Assembly (NCBI GenBank): GCA_029255685.2
Contig: CM055319.2
Coordinates: 26,259,568 to 26,323,567 of the forward strand
Source of the DNA: Silene conica
Taxonomy: Eukaryota; Streptophyta; Magnoliopsida; Caryophyllales; Caryophyllaceae
Length of the DNA stretch: 64,000 nucleotides
Direction of reading: 5' to 3'
Shown: piece after piece, positions 23,241 to 34,270 of the stretch
Numbering within the stretch: the first letter of the stretch is position 1
Layout: every line of letters begins with the position of its first letter
The notes under the pieces: model-generated
The model's database searches: none
Told to the model about the DNA's origin: nothing
Seen by the model: only the letters and a program-made list of their open reading frames with translations
Program-made: the position numbers and the translations under genes

Positions 23241-24888
23241 TTAGGTGCCACTGATTAAACCAATTTCCAATCACAAAGTCTAAAAACGTTCTCTAGCCAA
23301 CGGTTTAGTAAAGATATCTGCCCATTGTTTTTCCGTACTACAAAATTCCAATTTTATGTTTTTCTTTTCAACATGGTCTCGTAGAAAGTGATGTCTAATT
23401 TCAATATGTTTGGTTCTCAATTGCTGGGCTAGTTTCTTAGATATAATTATAGCACTCGTATTATCACATAGAATAGGCACACATCCTACATCAACACCAT
23501 AATCAAGTAACTGCTGTTTTAACCATAAGAGTTGAGAACATACCAGTGCGGTTGCAATATATTCTGCTTCGGCAGTTGAAAGAGCGACATAATTTTGTTT
23601 CTTGGATCCCCATGATACATGGGTCTACAAAGGTTGCAAGGCCCGAAGTACTTTTTCTGTCTAAAGAACATCCTGCGTAATCCGCATCTGAATATCCTAC
23701 TAGGTTAAAGTTACAGTCCATAGGGTACCATAGATATAATTTTTATGTTCCGATTAGGTATCTTAGTATTCTCTTAACGGCGGTCATATGCGATTCTTTT
23801 GGTGCAGATTGAAATCTAGCGCAAACGCAGACACTAAACATAATATCTGGACGACTTGTAGTAAGATAAAGAACTGAGCCAATCATACCTCGGTAAGTTG
23901 TTTCATCGACAGACTTACCATCTTCGTCTTTGGTTAGCTTCTTATCTGTGACCATTGGAGTAGGCATTGGATGAGAGGTTTCCGTGCCGAATTTCTTTAG
24001 CAATTCTTTGACGTATTTTTGTTGATGAACTTTGATTCCTTCTTCCGTTTGTTGAATTTGAAGGCCAAGGAATAACTTTAGTTCTCCCATCATACTCATC
24101 TCGAATTCAGAAGTCATCAACTCAGAAAAGTACTTGCACAACTTTTTGTTTGTTGAGCCAAAAATAATATCGTCAACATAGATCTGAACGACCAGTAGAT
24201 CTGAGTTCTCGCCTTTAAGGAATAAGGTTTTGTCCACGGATCCTCTCTTGAATCCACTCTCCAATAGAAATTTTGATAGTCTGTCGTACCATGCCCTAGG
24301 TGCTTGATTTAGGCCATATAGGGCTTTGTCCAATTTGAATACATAGTCCTTGAGTTTGCTGTCAGGAAACCCAGGAGTTTGTTCAACAAATACTTCCTCT
24401 TGGAGATAGCCATTAAGAAAAGCAGTCTTAACGTCCATCTGAAATAACTTCATTCCCTTATGTGCGGCAACGGCAATGAGTAGCCTAATTGCCTCAAGAC
24501 GAGCAACAGGAGCGAAGGTTTCGTCATAATCGATCCCTTCTTGTTGGTTGTATCCTTGTACCACTAATCTGGGTTTGTTTCGCACAATGACTCCAGTATC
24601 ATCTAGTTTATTTCTGAATACTCATCTAGTTCTAATGACAGATATGTCCTTAGGTCGAGGAACAAGATGCCAAACTTTGTTTCTTTCAAATTGTTGGAGT
24701 GCTTCTTGCATGGCAACTATCCAATCTGGTTCTGCGAGTGCTTCCTTTATATTTGAAGGCTCAATAGTGGATAGGAAGGAGTAGAATGAGCAAAAGTTGT
24801 TTAAACTCCTTCGAGTTTAAACTCCTTCAAGTTTAAACTCCATCTGTCAAGCTTTGACATTGTCCAAAGGATGAGAGTCCTTATATCT
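23241..24888 (-). pseudogene. Copia RT and RNase H, broken
   Basis: The RT block (24585-23743) is well preserved: [60 protein letters not shown] and the catalytic [13 protein letters not shown]. RNase H follows with [30 protein letters not shown] and [20 protein letters not shown], ending [10 protein letters not shown] and a TAA at 23241. Breaks: TGG to TGA at about 24622, which cuts the WVFR motif; a small deletion near 23630 that shifts frame at the IISWGSKK motif; and frame changes near 23490 and 23740. It is not functional. Confidence 0.88.
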
Positions 24889-26109
24889 CTAGTTCCTTGA
24901 TTGGTTATTTCTGTTGCCTCTACTTGACTTGGGATTTTGACTTGTTGCCCCTGAATCCGAACCCGGGGTTATAGTAGAATCAGGTATAACTCTGACCTCT
25001 TCCCCTTGGTTTTGATTCGAAGTTATAGTTTCATTAGCTATAACTCTGGGTTTTAAGCCATTGGTTTGAGAAATATTTATAGTATCATCAACTATATTAT
25101 TAATTCTTGTACCGTTTTCTGCCGAGTTAAGTTCATCAGGAATTCCTTGAATCTCGCGTTCTTCATTTTCTATCTCGGGAGGATCTTCCCTTGACAACCG
25201 AAAGTCTGGTTCGTCTAGGTTTTCCTCTTCGTCCTGTAAAGGGTTATCAAAGGCATTATCTTCATCAAAGATAACATGAATACTCTTTTCTATGCATAAG
25301 GTACGTTTGTTGAAAACTTTATGGGCTTTACTATGATCAGAATATCCTATGAAAATTGCTTCATCACTTCTAGGGTCAAATTTGCTTAATCTATTTTTAC
25401 CATTGTTATGAACAAAGCATTTACTCCCAAAACACCTTAGATGAGATATATTAGGTTTACGACCACGTAGAAGTTCATAAGGTGTCTTTTTAAGGATAGA
25501 TCTAATCATGACACGATTATGAATATAGCAAGTTGTACTAATAGCCTCAGCCCAAAAGTTTCTAGGTAGACCACTACAAAGAAGCATTGCTCTAGCCATG
25601 TCTTCTAGAGTTCTGTTCATGCGTTCCACGACTCCATTTTGTTGTGGGGTCCTAGGTGCCGAGAAGTTATGTCCAACTCCGTTGATCTTACAGAACTCAA
25701 TAAAAGCATGATTATCAAATTCAGTTCCATGGTCAGTACGGATTGTTACTAAGTTAGAATTGTATTTGTTTTGGACAAGTTTCATGAGACTTAGAAATTC
25801 ATCAAATGTTTCATCTTTAGAGTGAGGAAAGATTGGCCAAACAAATCTAGAATAATCATCAACTAGAACGAAAACGTATCTGGAACCACCTCTGCTTCTT
25901 ACCTTCATAGGGCCACATAGATCCATGTGTACTAGTTTAAGAGCTTGTTCTGTACTTACCACTCTTTTTGGCAAAAAAAATGATCTGACGTGTTTGCAAC
26001 GAGCACATGTATCACACATATTTTCTTGATCAAATTTGATCTTTGGAAGACCTTCGACCAAATCCCATCTTTTCAGCTTACTTAGAATAGGTGAGCTAAT
26101 ATGACCAAA
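24889..26109 (-). pseudogene. Copia integrase, 5' end cut off by the CACTA junction
   Basis: A 407-codon open stretch begins in the GAG-pre-integrase/zinc region (FGHISSPILSKLKRWDLVEG, then CDTCARCKHVRS of the HHCC finger). It continues with the DDE core: Asp in [11 protein letters not shown], Asp in RTDHGTEFDNH, and Glu in QQNGVVERMNRTLEDMARAM. The C-terminal region has LRCFGSKCFVHNNGKNRLSK and an acidic linker ([20 protein letters not shown]). All three catalytic residues are present. The first His of the finger (LWHKRFGH in the sister copies) is lost because the sequence switches to CACTA-type DNA after 26109. The long open frame suggests the junction is not old. Confidence 0.85.
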
Positions 26110-26760
26110 CACTACTACAAATTTGATCAAAGAGAACGGTTAAAAAGCATTCTTAAAACTGTTTTGAACCGTCCTATGGCCAGGCGTTCTCGTTGATGAA
26201 AGAGAACGATTAAAATTAACTCAACCCGGTCTCGTTGTAAATACAATAAGAACAGTCGCGCTCCATAACCGTTCTCTTTTTGTAACTACATTAAGAACGG
26301 TTACCCCCCAACAACCATGCTTGTTGATATATCATAGAGGACGGTTTCACACGGAACCGGTGTCGTTGTAACAACAATAAGAACAGTTACGCTCCATAGC
26401 TGTGCTTGTTGATATATCATAAAGGACAGTTTTACACGGCACCGGTCTCTTTGATAAAGTTCCAAAGAGCGCGATGAATGTTACAACTGTACTGTTTGTT
26501 ATTGTCAAGGAGAACATGCTATGCAAAGAACCGTCCTCGTTGTTACCACCTTTTTTTAAAAAAAAAATTCTTTTTTTTTCCGTAACCCCTACACGATTGA
26601 ATCGTTTAGCTCATAAGAATTAAACCTGCATTACAATTCAGAAACTTCAGCATGTTTTACGCAATTAGAACCTTTATTATATTTAATTTGAATTCATAAT
26701 GAATAAATTCTTTTCGACAAAAAATACTAAAATACGTGCAAAACATAAAATAAAAATCAT

Positions 26761-26841
26761 TCAGTTTTCCTCATCTTCATCCCAACACTTGAGTGTGAAT
26801 TCAGCCCAAATATTGTGCACCTCGTCAATTTGCTCAACCAT
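26761..26841 (-). other. Short ORF resembling the tail of a CACTA-associated Ulp1-type protease
   Basis: Minus-strand MVEQIDEVHNIWAEFTLKCW continues for a few acidic residues to a TGA. An 'IDEVR..WAE' segment close to the C-terminus is familiar from Ulp1-like (C48) proteins carried by plant CACTA elements. Only 26 codons are visible and upstream stops follow, so this is a weak call that could be chance. Confidence 0.3.
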
Positions 26842-27016
26842 ATATGTCTCGAAGACTTATGTCCCGAATCATCTTGTTGATTTTTCTAGCAATCTACATT
26901 ACAAATGAGAATAATGTAGAACATATAAATATAATTGGATCATTGGATAATAAGATTGAAAGTATGCCTTTGAGTATAACCATACATGAGTCATGACATG
27001 ATCCTGACTTATGGTA

Positions 27017-27136
27017 TTAGAGACGGATTTTTATATGACACTTTACCCTCTCAAGTTTATCTTGCCTAGCAAGTCTTTTAAGCCTTGCTCCCAACAGTTT
27101 CCAAGAATTTTGTGTCAATTCACCTGGAATCCTTTG
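27017..27136 (-). pseudogene. TRB/SMH-like protein, second exon of the H15 domain
   Basis: On the minus strand, after an acceptor (TTGAATTATGTAG), the frame reads QRIPGELTQNSWKLLGARLK, then RLARQDKLERVKCHIKIRL and a stop. It matches the second half of the linker-histone-like H15 domain of plant telomere-repeat-binding (TRB/SMH) proteins, whose pattern is roughly EVPQNFRRLLSSKLRRL...KLEKV. The phase-0 start fits the phase-0 end of the exon at 34662-34778, and the two together rebuild an H15 domain of ordinary length. The stop right after the domain removes the coiled-coil tail of full TRB proteins. TRBs bind telobox DNA and recruit chromatin modifiers in the nucleus. This copy is probably a captured fragment or a dead gene. 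Confidence 0.6.
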
Positions 27137-27421
27137 CTACATAATTCAATGATAAAACTTATGAATATTATTTTGCTCATGACAATTAATATTAAAAATT
27201 CAACCAAAAGTACTTATCATAAAACATCAGCTAGATAATCTAAATAATTCATGAGCTTTAAATTTACAAGATTATCAAGGGTACATGGCATAGTGTAAGG
27301 AGCCGCACATTTAGCCACAATACTACAGACCATAGTGCTCGGTGCTCGGTGTTTTCTACCGTATATTGTATTTGGCAAGAACGTAATCACTGAATCTATG
27401 TTGGCAGTTCTATGAGCATTC

Positions 27422-28983
27422 TGATGTGTGCATATTTCATATACTTTTTAGTATCTTTTGGCACGCATCTTCATGCATTTTCATGCGTTTTATGCGCTAT
27501 TTTGCCCCTATTTTGCTTCTTTGTGTATTTCTTGTTCTTTTGCAGGAAAGTATGTAAAGGTCGCGAAAACCATGCCTCCTTGTCGAAAGTAAGCTATGCT
27601 TAAAAGATGAAAGTTGGAATAGGACTTACAAGCATTGGAAAGCGCCAATCATCTAAGTGAAAAGCTACTTAAGGTGCGCACAATGGAGAAAGGAAGCTAA
27701 ACTAGCAAAGAAGAACTTCAATTTGCTAGTACCTACTTTGGAGAGCTATATCTCGAGTTATACAACAGATAATCAGGCTATTCCAATTGGAGATGAAAGC
27801 TCGTCCTCTTAGCTTTTCAACGCAACCAAAAACGCTCCATTTGGACGACTAACGAAGAAATGGCAGCCGTTTGAAGTTCAGTGCGCAGTGCAGGAAATAC
27901 GCGCTGAGAAGTACTCGATCGAGTAGTTCTCAGAAGAAAACTACTCGATCGAGGGCTTCTTTGCTCGATCGAGTATTTGCCAGAGAGAACTTTGCTCGAT
28001 CGAGTATTTGCTAGAGAGAAAGTGTTTGATCGAGTCCTAGCCTTACTCGATCGATGGCTTTTTGGAGATTTTTACTCGATCGAGTGAAATTGGAGCTCGA
28101 TCGAGTAATCCACTAATGAGCCTCAGCTTTTACGTTGGACTTTAGGTTAAAATGTTGAGATAGTTGATCGTTCTTATAAAAGGAGGTCAACTACACATCT
28201 TAGAGACATTCAGAAATCATTAGTCAGTAGTTTCATTTTCAGTTTCTCTTTTGCGTTCCTTTGTAGAGAAGAGACGGAGGAAATTCCGTTCTCCTTTCCT
28301 TCCGCGCTTTTCCTGATCTGTAGTCATTCCTTATTGTTAATCAGTAATTCTCATTCTAGTTTTGTTTTAATCTTTATGTCTTTTATGTTTTGTTTATTTT
28401 TATTTATGCATAGGTAGTTTCCCTTGCTAAGACTTAGAGGATCCGTAATTAAGAAAGTTAGTACTCGATCATTATGTTTATTCTCATATAATACTTGTTG
28501 TCACTTGCTACATATAATAGCGACTAGTTACTTGAGTCGACGCATTTGATTAGTTGATCTGGTAACTTTGACCTGGACCGAAAGGTTGGAAAGGATGAGG
28601 CTTGTAGTAACACATTAGGACCGTAGTGAGGGCGAAAGATAAGCTATTATTGTCTTAGGGAGAATTGAGACCGAAAGGAGATTTTCTCTAACCCATGGAT
28701 TATATTTAAATTGTTTAATCTGAGAACTGATTACTAGGCTTAATTAATTATGGTGAACCGGTTGTCTTAGCTATTTCTTTCCCTTGCTAGAACTTTATTT
28801 CTTTTATCTTTTTTATCCCTTTGTTTTTAGTTTAGATTTTACAAACTCCAAAAACCCCTCTTGTGACTGATAGACGAACCCTAGAACAGATATCTTGCCT
28901 CCCTGTGGAGATCGACCCTACTTGCCGCTGACTTATGTTAGTAGTACTTAGGTATTTATTTTTGGTACCAAACAATGGTATCA
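27422..28983 (+). repeat. 5' LTR of the Athila-like non-autonomous element
   Basis: 1562 bp, with seven perfect TCGATCGA octamers and one decayed copy (GTTTGATCGAG) between 27915 and 28115. A TATAAAAGG box near 28176 is followed by a GC-richer start region. The LTR matches 32300-33861 throughout. Confidence 0.88.
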
Positions 28984-28988
28984 AATTT

Positions 28989-29006
28989 TGGCGCCGTTGC
29001 CGGGGA
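28989..29006 (+). promoter_or_regulatory. Primer-binding site, tRNA-Asp
   Basis: TGGCGCCGTTGCCGGGGA, five bases after the LTR, is complementary to the 3' end of plant tRNA-Asp. This primer is typical of Athila elements and supports the lineage call. Confidence 0.85.
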
Positions 29007-29088
29007 GGCAATAGCCCTATCTGTTTTTTGTTTCATTTATTTCTTTTCGTCTCCCTGAGGCAGTTTTATTTTCTTCTTTAGTGTTGTT

Positions 29089-30381
29089 TTGATAGGTCTT
29101 ACAGGTCCTATCAGCGGTACTTTTGGAGAGCCACCTATGTTCCGTTCACTGGAGCCCCTTGTGGCATTTTGTGAGAGATGTGGTACTGTGGGACACGAGG
29201 CAGTTTACTGTTTCGCAGCTAGTGGTCAAGTTTCTGCCTATCAACGGCATAAGCAAGGTCAATATGCTCCGATCACACCCCGCAACCATACACCGCCACA
29301 TCCGTACTATCAACGAGGCTTTCAAGAGCCCTCCTATAATTTTTCACCACCGCAACAACAAAACCCACCTCCCGCTGACAACCATGAAGAGCTGGATGAA
29401 TTGAAGTCGTTGATAGCGACACTTGCTCAAATTGAAGAATCGAGAAATGCTTCTATCACGAGTCTTATGGATAAAATAGCTCAAGTAACAACCGAGCTAG
29501 AGGATGATATGCATGACTCAGAAGTAGAGGGAGTCTTCAACGTTGCTTCACATGACCAGTTCGACCACAACAGTTTATATGATCAGTCGAACGAATCAGC
29601 GGAGGAAGAGGACGATCGAGCATGTTACAGTACTCGATCGAGCACTTTTGATGAGGGTTTTACTCGATCGAGTAACTGGTTTACTCGATCGAGAGGTTCT
29701 GTTGATGAGGTTACTCGATCGAGCTATGCTTTTATTCGATCGAGTGATCATGGTGAATAATTTACTCGATCGAGTGACCTCGTTACTCGATCGAGCGCAC
29801 TGATTGAAGACAACTATAATTTGGCACTCGATTCTGTCCTGACTAACAATGAGAAGGTAAACGAGGATCATCCATGTTCGATAGAATGTACTATCATTCC
29901 TTTTGTTGATTATGGTGAGATTTGTTGTACGCCTTCCGTTAAATTTCCTACTACTGTTGATTTAACGCCTCCGCCCCAGTTTGGGAGCAATTTGGAGGAA
30001 CATTGTATTATTTCTTCTTGTACAGGTCTAGAAAGGTTGAAGGGCCCGGGAGGGGGATCGAAAGATTCTATCCCGCCAAAGAAGAAAGTCCAGACAAGAA
30101 TCGATGGAAGTGCGCTTTACGATGTGATAAGCAGCTGCCCTGCTGTTGCTGTGATTAGGAGGACAATAGTGAAGCTCATGATGGCTGAAATAATTGCACT
30201 CAGTCAAAAGCGTAGTTGGAGCTCCTTCATTTTGGTGGTGGATGACAAAAGAAGGTCAAGCTGGGACCAACTGAAACTAGCGCTACCCAGAAGGCAACCC
30301 GGATTTTATTGTTTTCTGTTTTTGTTAATTTTCGGACAATTTTTCTGTTTCTTGACTGTTTTAAGACTGTGGTCGATGTAG
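29089..30381 (+). pseudogene. Gag-like protein with CCHC knuckle and Thr-Arg-Ser-Ser repeats, one stop
   Basis: One frame runs from 29089 to 30381 with a single TAA at 29758-29760. It has a CX2CX4HX4C knuckle (CERCGTVGHEAVYC, residues about 28-41), a Pro/Gln-rich stretch, a helical acidic block (HEELDELKSLIATLAQIEES) and then TRSS units encoded by ACTCGATCGAGT. It continues past the stop with VDYGEICCTPSVKFPTTVDL. The C-terminal 40 residues (YCFLFLLIFGQFFCFLTVLR) are hydrophobic and may be a run-on. The usual Athila capsid domain is absent ahead of the knuckle. Gag descent is inferred from the knuckle and position; the function of the tail is unknown. Confidence is moderate. Confidence 0.55.
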
Positions 30382-32280
30382 ATTTTTTTTCCTAAGTTTC
30401 TGCGAAGGCTGTTAAACTGTGATATGTTCGATCGAGTCCATGATCTGTTCGATCGAGTGAATTTCCTCTGAATTTCACTCGATCGAGTAGACTTCTGCTG
30501 CAAGTTACTGGATCGAGCCCTCTGAGAGTTCGATCGAATAGGTTACCACTGAAGTTTCTCTAGATCGAGGTATCTGCTGCTGCCGAAGGGATTTCTGCTC
30601 TAAAACCTCACTTTCTCGTTCGGTTTGGGGAAGTTGTAAGTTTCCTTGTTCCTTTTTTTCCATCTTTTTGTTTTCATTTCCATAGTTTTATGTAAATATC
30701 CTATAGTAACATGTATTAGGTTGGGTACCCCTTTCCCTTTGTATGCTGTAGCCTATGAGGACATTGTCTATTTTGGTTTGGGGAGGTGTAATGCATCCTT
30801 TTGCGTCTGCATTTTTCATTTTGCATGCATTCACGTTTAATTTTTGCATTTTTTCATTTTTTTTCTTTTCCTTTTATTTTATCTTTCTCACATAAAAATT
30901 CAAAAATACAAAAAATGCACGTTTAGTTTTGCATATAGTCGAGTCGGAATGGAGTTTACAATGATGATATTGTCTTCTAGGTTATCTGTGTTGATTGTTT
31001 ATTGTAGTATTTCACCACTTTGTTGTAAAAACCATTTAGCATGTCCCGAATTCCGTTTTGAAAAAAATTTACTTGGACTTTTGGATTTGACTTGACTTGT
31101 ATTTGACAAGCTACTTAAAAATTCTGAGTTTTAGAGCTCATAACTGGTGAATTCATGACCGGTTTATCTAGGACTGAGAGTAGTACTCCCTTCATTTCAT
31201 CGCATTTCACATATATGACTTTTGATTGCTTTTTGCCTGCACGCATGGTTTTGTGGTTGGTATCACATGTTTGGAGAATACTTGCATATCCCATTTTTCA
31301 TTTTACCCATTTAACTCCACATTTAGCCAAAAAACTGCCAGTTAACCTATAAACTACACCCAAATCTTAGCCTACCTTGTGTCGAGCTAGCTTAGTGTTG
31401 TTTTGTGGTATTAGTTCATTGCATCAGTTTTGGTTTGGATTTCACTTTGGAGTTGGTATTTTGAGAATGTTGGAACTTGAACTCGGAGTTGGTTGTTTGT
31501 CACGAACTTAGCGGAAAAAGAAAAAGGAAAAAAAACATGGAAAGAAAAATGAAAAGAAAAGAAAGAAAAAATTGTATTCCCGCGCTTATCATTATACCTT
31601 TTGGGAATTGAAAAAAAAGAAAAAAAAAAGGAAAAAAAAAGAGAAGAAAAGAAAAAAGCTAAGTATGTTTTTGCCCGTTTCAAGTTTCGCGGTTGTATGA
31701 GTTGTATGCCAAACATGGCATCAAGTTTTTTTCTTTTTTTTTTGTGATTAAGATAGATGGTTCCACTTTTGGTTGAGTCTTGGTAGCTAGCGCGATACGT
31801 TACCTCCTCTTTTCCATATTGTTTTTTGCCTCTTCTTACACATTTTTACCTCACATAACCATAACTTGCAAGTATTCGGCATGTGATAGTCATTGAAAGG
31901 TTGATATGCGTGTGTACGGTAATTAAAATCTTTTGTCATACTAGTTGCATTGCATGATTTGTTGGTCGCAGTTAGGGGAGTGTCTTCATTTTCTTATCTT
32001 CTCCTCTTGCACATATATGTTTACCCATGTTTGATGAGAGAAGAGTGACCCGGGAGAGTCTAAAGTATACAAGTCTTTTAAGGTCTATTGTCCAAGTTGT
32101 TTATCGTTACATGTATGAATTCGTTGCTTTTGGTTTTGAACTTCTTGGTGGCTGATCTTCTGCATTTAGATAATTAACATAGAACCTATAGTTGGCTCAG
32201 AGGCGATTCCATTCCATTAGGTACTTAGTTAGTTGTTTTTAGTTCTTGTAGTTGCATTAGTTTGCTTGAGGACAAGCAAA
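30382..32280 (+). other. 3' non-coding interior of the Athila-like element
   Basis: More TCGATCGA octamers lie at 30425-30560. Two extra polypurine-like words (GGTTTGGGGAAG near 30620 and TTTGGTTTGGGGAGG near 30773) resemble the true tract at 32281. A strongly purine-rich run of A and AAAGAAAAG words spans 31510-31660. I see no pol or envelope motif. Confidence 0.6.
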
Positions 32281-32299
32281 GGTTTGGTTTGGGGATATT
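32281..32299 (+). promoter_or_regulatory. Polypurine tract of the Athila-like element
   Basis: GGTTTGGTTTGGGGATATT directly abuts the 3' LTR start TGATGCG. The T-interrupted G tract is usual for Athila-type elements. Confidence 0.75.
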
Positions 32300-33861
32300 T
32301 GATGCGTGCATATTTCATATACTTTTTAGTATCTTTTGGCACGTATCTTCATGCATTTTCATGCGTTTTATGCGCTATTTTGCCCCTATTTTGCTTCTTT
32401 GAGTATTTCTTGTTGTTTTGCAGGAAAATATGTAAAAGTCGCGAAAACCATGCCTCCTTGTCGAAAGTAAGCTATGCTTAAAAGATGAAGGTTGGAATAG
32501 GACTTACAAGTATTAGAAAGCGCCAATCATCCAAGTGAAAAGCTACTTAAGGTGCGCACAATGGAGAAAGGAAGCTAAACAAGCAAAGAAGAACTTCAAT
32601 TTGCTAGTACCAACTTTGGAGAGCTATATCTCGCGTTCTACAATAGATAATCAGGTTATTCCAATTGGAGATGAAAGCTTATCCTCTTAGCTTTCCAACG
32701 CCAACAAAAACGCTCCATTTGGACGAGTAACAAAGAAACGGCAGTCGTTTGAAGTTCAGTGCGCAGTGCAGGAAATACGCGCTGAGAAGTACTCGATCGA
32801 GTAGTTCTCAGAAGAAAAGTGCTCGATCGAGGGCTTCTTTGCTCGATCGAGTATTTGCCAGAGAGAACTTTGCTCGATCGAGTATTTGCTAGAGAGAAAG
32901 TGTTCGATCGAGTCCTAGCCTTACTCGATCGATGGCTTTTTGGAGATTTTTACTCGATCGAGTAAAATTGGAGCTCGATCGAGTAATCCACTCATGGACC
33001 TCATCTTTTACGTTGGAATTTAGGTTAAAATGTTGAGATAGTTGATCTTTCTTATAAAAGGAGATCAACTACACATCTCAGAGACATTCAGAAATCATTA
33101 GTCAGTAGTTTCATTTTCAGTTTCTGTTTTGCGTTCCTTTGTAGAGAGGAGACGGAGGAAACTCCGTCCTCCTTTCCTTCCGCGTTTTTCCAGATCTGTA
33201 CTCATTCCTTATTCTTAATCGGTAATTCTCATTCTAGTTTTCTTTTAATATTTATGTCTTTTATGTTTTGTTTATTTTTAATTATGCATAGGTAGTTTCC
33301 TTTGCTAAGACTTAGGGGATCCGTAATTAAGAAAGTTAGTACTCGATCATCATGTTTATTCTCATATAATACTTGTTGTCACTTGCTACATATAATAGCG
33401 ATTAGTTACTTGAGTCGACGCATTTGACTAGTTGATCTGGTAACTTTGACCTGGACCGATAGGTTGGAAAGGGTGAGGCCTGTAGTAACACATTAGGACC
33501 GTAGTGAGGGCGAAAGCTAAGCTATTGTTGTCTTAGGGAGAATTGAGACCGAAAGGAGATTTTCTCAAACCCATGGATTATATTTAAATCGTTTAATCTG
33601 AGAACTGATTACTAGGCTTAATTAATTATGGTGAACCGGTTGTCTTAGCTATTTCTTTCCCTTGCTAGAACTTTATTTCTTTTTTCTTTTTTATCCCTTT
33701 GTTTTTAGTTTAGATTTTACAAACTCCAAACACCCCTCTTGTGACTGATAGACGAACCCTAGAACATATATCTTGCCTCCCTGTGGAGATCGACCCTACT
33801 TGCCGCTGACTTCTGTTAGTAGTACTTAGGTATTTATTTTTGGTACCAAACGACGGTATCA
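32300..33861 (+). repeat. 3' LTR of the Athila-like non-autonomous element
   Basis: 1562 bp with eight TCGATCGA octamers between 32790 and 32990. It has the same length as the 5' LTR, with scattered substitutions only. Confidence 0.88.
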
Positions 33862-33873
33862 CATTGCTACTTA

Positions 33874-34189
33874 GGGCTTGCTTGGTATGAGAGTAATTAA
33901 TAAGGGGTAATGAGAGCTAAAATGAACTAAAAGACGGAGGGAAGGGATGAGGATTGAAGATAAAAATAGATAAAAATGGGGAAAATGGTGTAAAAGACCC
34001 TTGATTAAAGGAGTAATTATTACCCACCTGCCCCTCAAGTAATGTATTACCTCCATAAGGAGGTAATAATTCCTACCTCACCCCCTCTTTCCACCCTCGA
34101 CAACCACCAAAAATTACCAATCTCCTTCTATTTCTTCTTATTTTAGCTCTCATTACCCCTTAATAATTACTCTCATCCTAAGCAAGCTC
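33874..34189. mobile_element. Harbinger/Tourist-type MITE
   Basis: 316 bp. The left end GGGCTTGCTTGGTATGAGAG and the right end (complement GAGCTTGCTTAGGATGAGAG) form inverted repeats of about 50 bp. The flanking trinucleotide is TTA on both sides (33871-33873, 34190-34192), the PIF/Harbinger preference. It has no coding capacity. Confidence 0.82.
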
Positions 34190-34270
34190 TTAGTGTAATA
34201 TGTACAGAGTAAGCATTAGGATATTTGCTTGTTAGCAAAATTGTAACAAGAATATTCTTTGATGTCTCGT

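Larger units (their letters stand above)
16760..26109 (-). mobile_element. SIRE/Maximus-like copia element, 5' part missing
   Basis: Reading right to left: integrase, RT, RNase H, a third ORF, polypurine tract and 3' LTR. The left border TGAAGACTCTATT is the reverse complement of the family's LTR end (AATAGACTCTTCA) and falls inside the Athila gag, so the target site is AAGGT. The pol stops at 26109, exactly where a CACTA-like terminus begins; gag, protease and 5' LTR are not in the window. Two insertions sit in the LTR (16773-17324 and 18563-20139). Lineage is inferred from the iMet-type copies elsewhere in the window, the AAAAAGGGGGAATT tract and the extra ORF after RNase H. Confidence 0.82.
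26110..27421 (-). mobile_element. CACTA (En/Spm)-type transposon end with subterminal repeats
   Basis: The segment begins CACTACTACAAATTTGATCA exactly where copia pol stops. CACTA(N)n terminal inverted repeats are the hallmark of this superfamily. The next 450 bp hold many copies, in both orientations, of an AGAGAACGGTT / AACCGTTCTC word, which is the usual CACTA subterminal repeat pattern (binding sites for the transposase-like factor in En/Spm). The opposite terminus was not found in the window, so the element may extend beyond the insertions at 27422, 36012 and 47673. A 3-bp duplication cannot be tested without it. Inside lie a Ulp1-tail-like ORF and a TRB-like exon. Confidence 0.65.
27422..33861 (+). 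mobile_element. Non-autonomous Athila-like gypsy element rich in TCGATCGA
   Basis: Two 1562-bp LTRs (27422-28983, 32300-33861) start TGATG(T/C)GTGCATATTTC and end GGTATCA. A tRNA-Asp primer site follows the left LTR and a polypurine tract precedes the right one. The flanks CATTC (27417-27421) and CATTG (33862-33866) are a target duplication with one mismatch. The 3.3-kb interior holds one gag-like ORF and no pol. I counted six differences in the first 155 bp of the LTR pair, so the copy is clearly older than the one at 4540. It sits in the intron between the two TRB-like exons. Confidence 0.85.

Noticed and set aside
29596..29871. Minus-strand ORF with ARSSNEVTRSS repeats opposite the gag-like ORF
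   Set aside because: It is open only because the palindrome encodes the same residues on both strands.
31510..31660. Lys/Ser/Phe-rich ORF across a purine-rich tract
   Set aside because: Low-complexity A/G run in the 3' interior of a non-autonomous element; no coding signal.
27412..32481. Hydrophobic ORFs of 60-80 residues at the starts of the two Athila-like LTRs
   Set aside because: They lie in LTR non-coding DNA, occur in both repeats and diverge with no sign of protein-level constraint.
27900..33000. CRISPR-like array from the evenly recurring TCGATCGA words
   Set aside because: Spacers vary irregularly, the repeat is only 8-12 bp, and the sequence is a plant retrotransposon.
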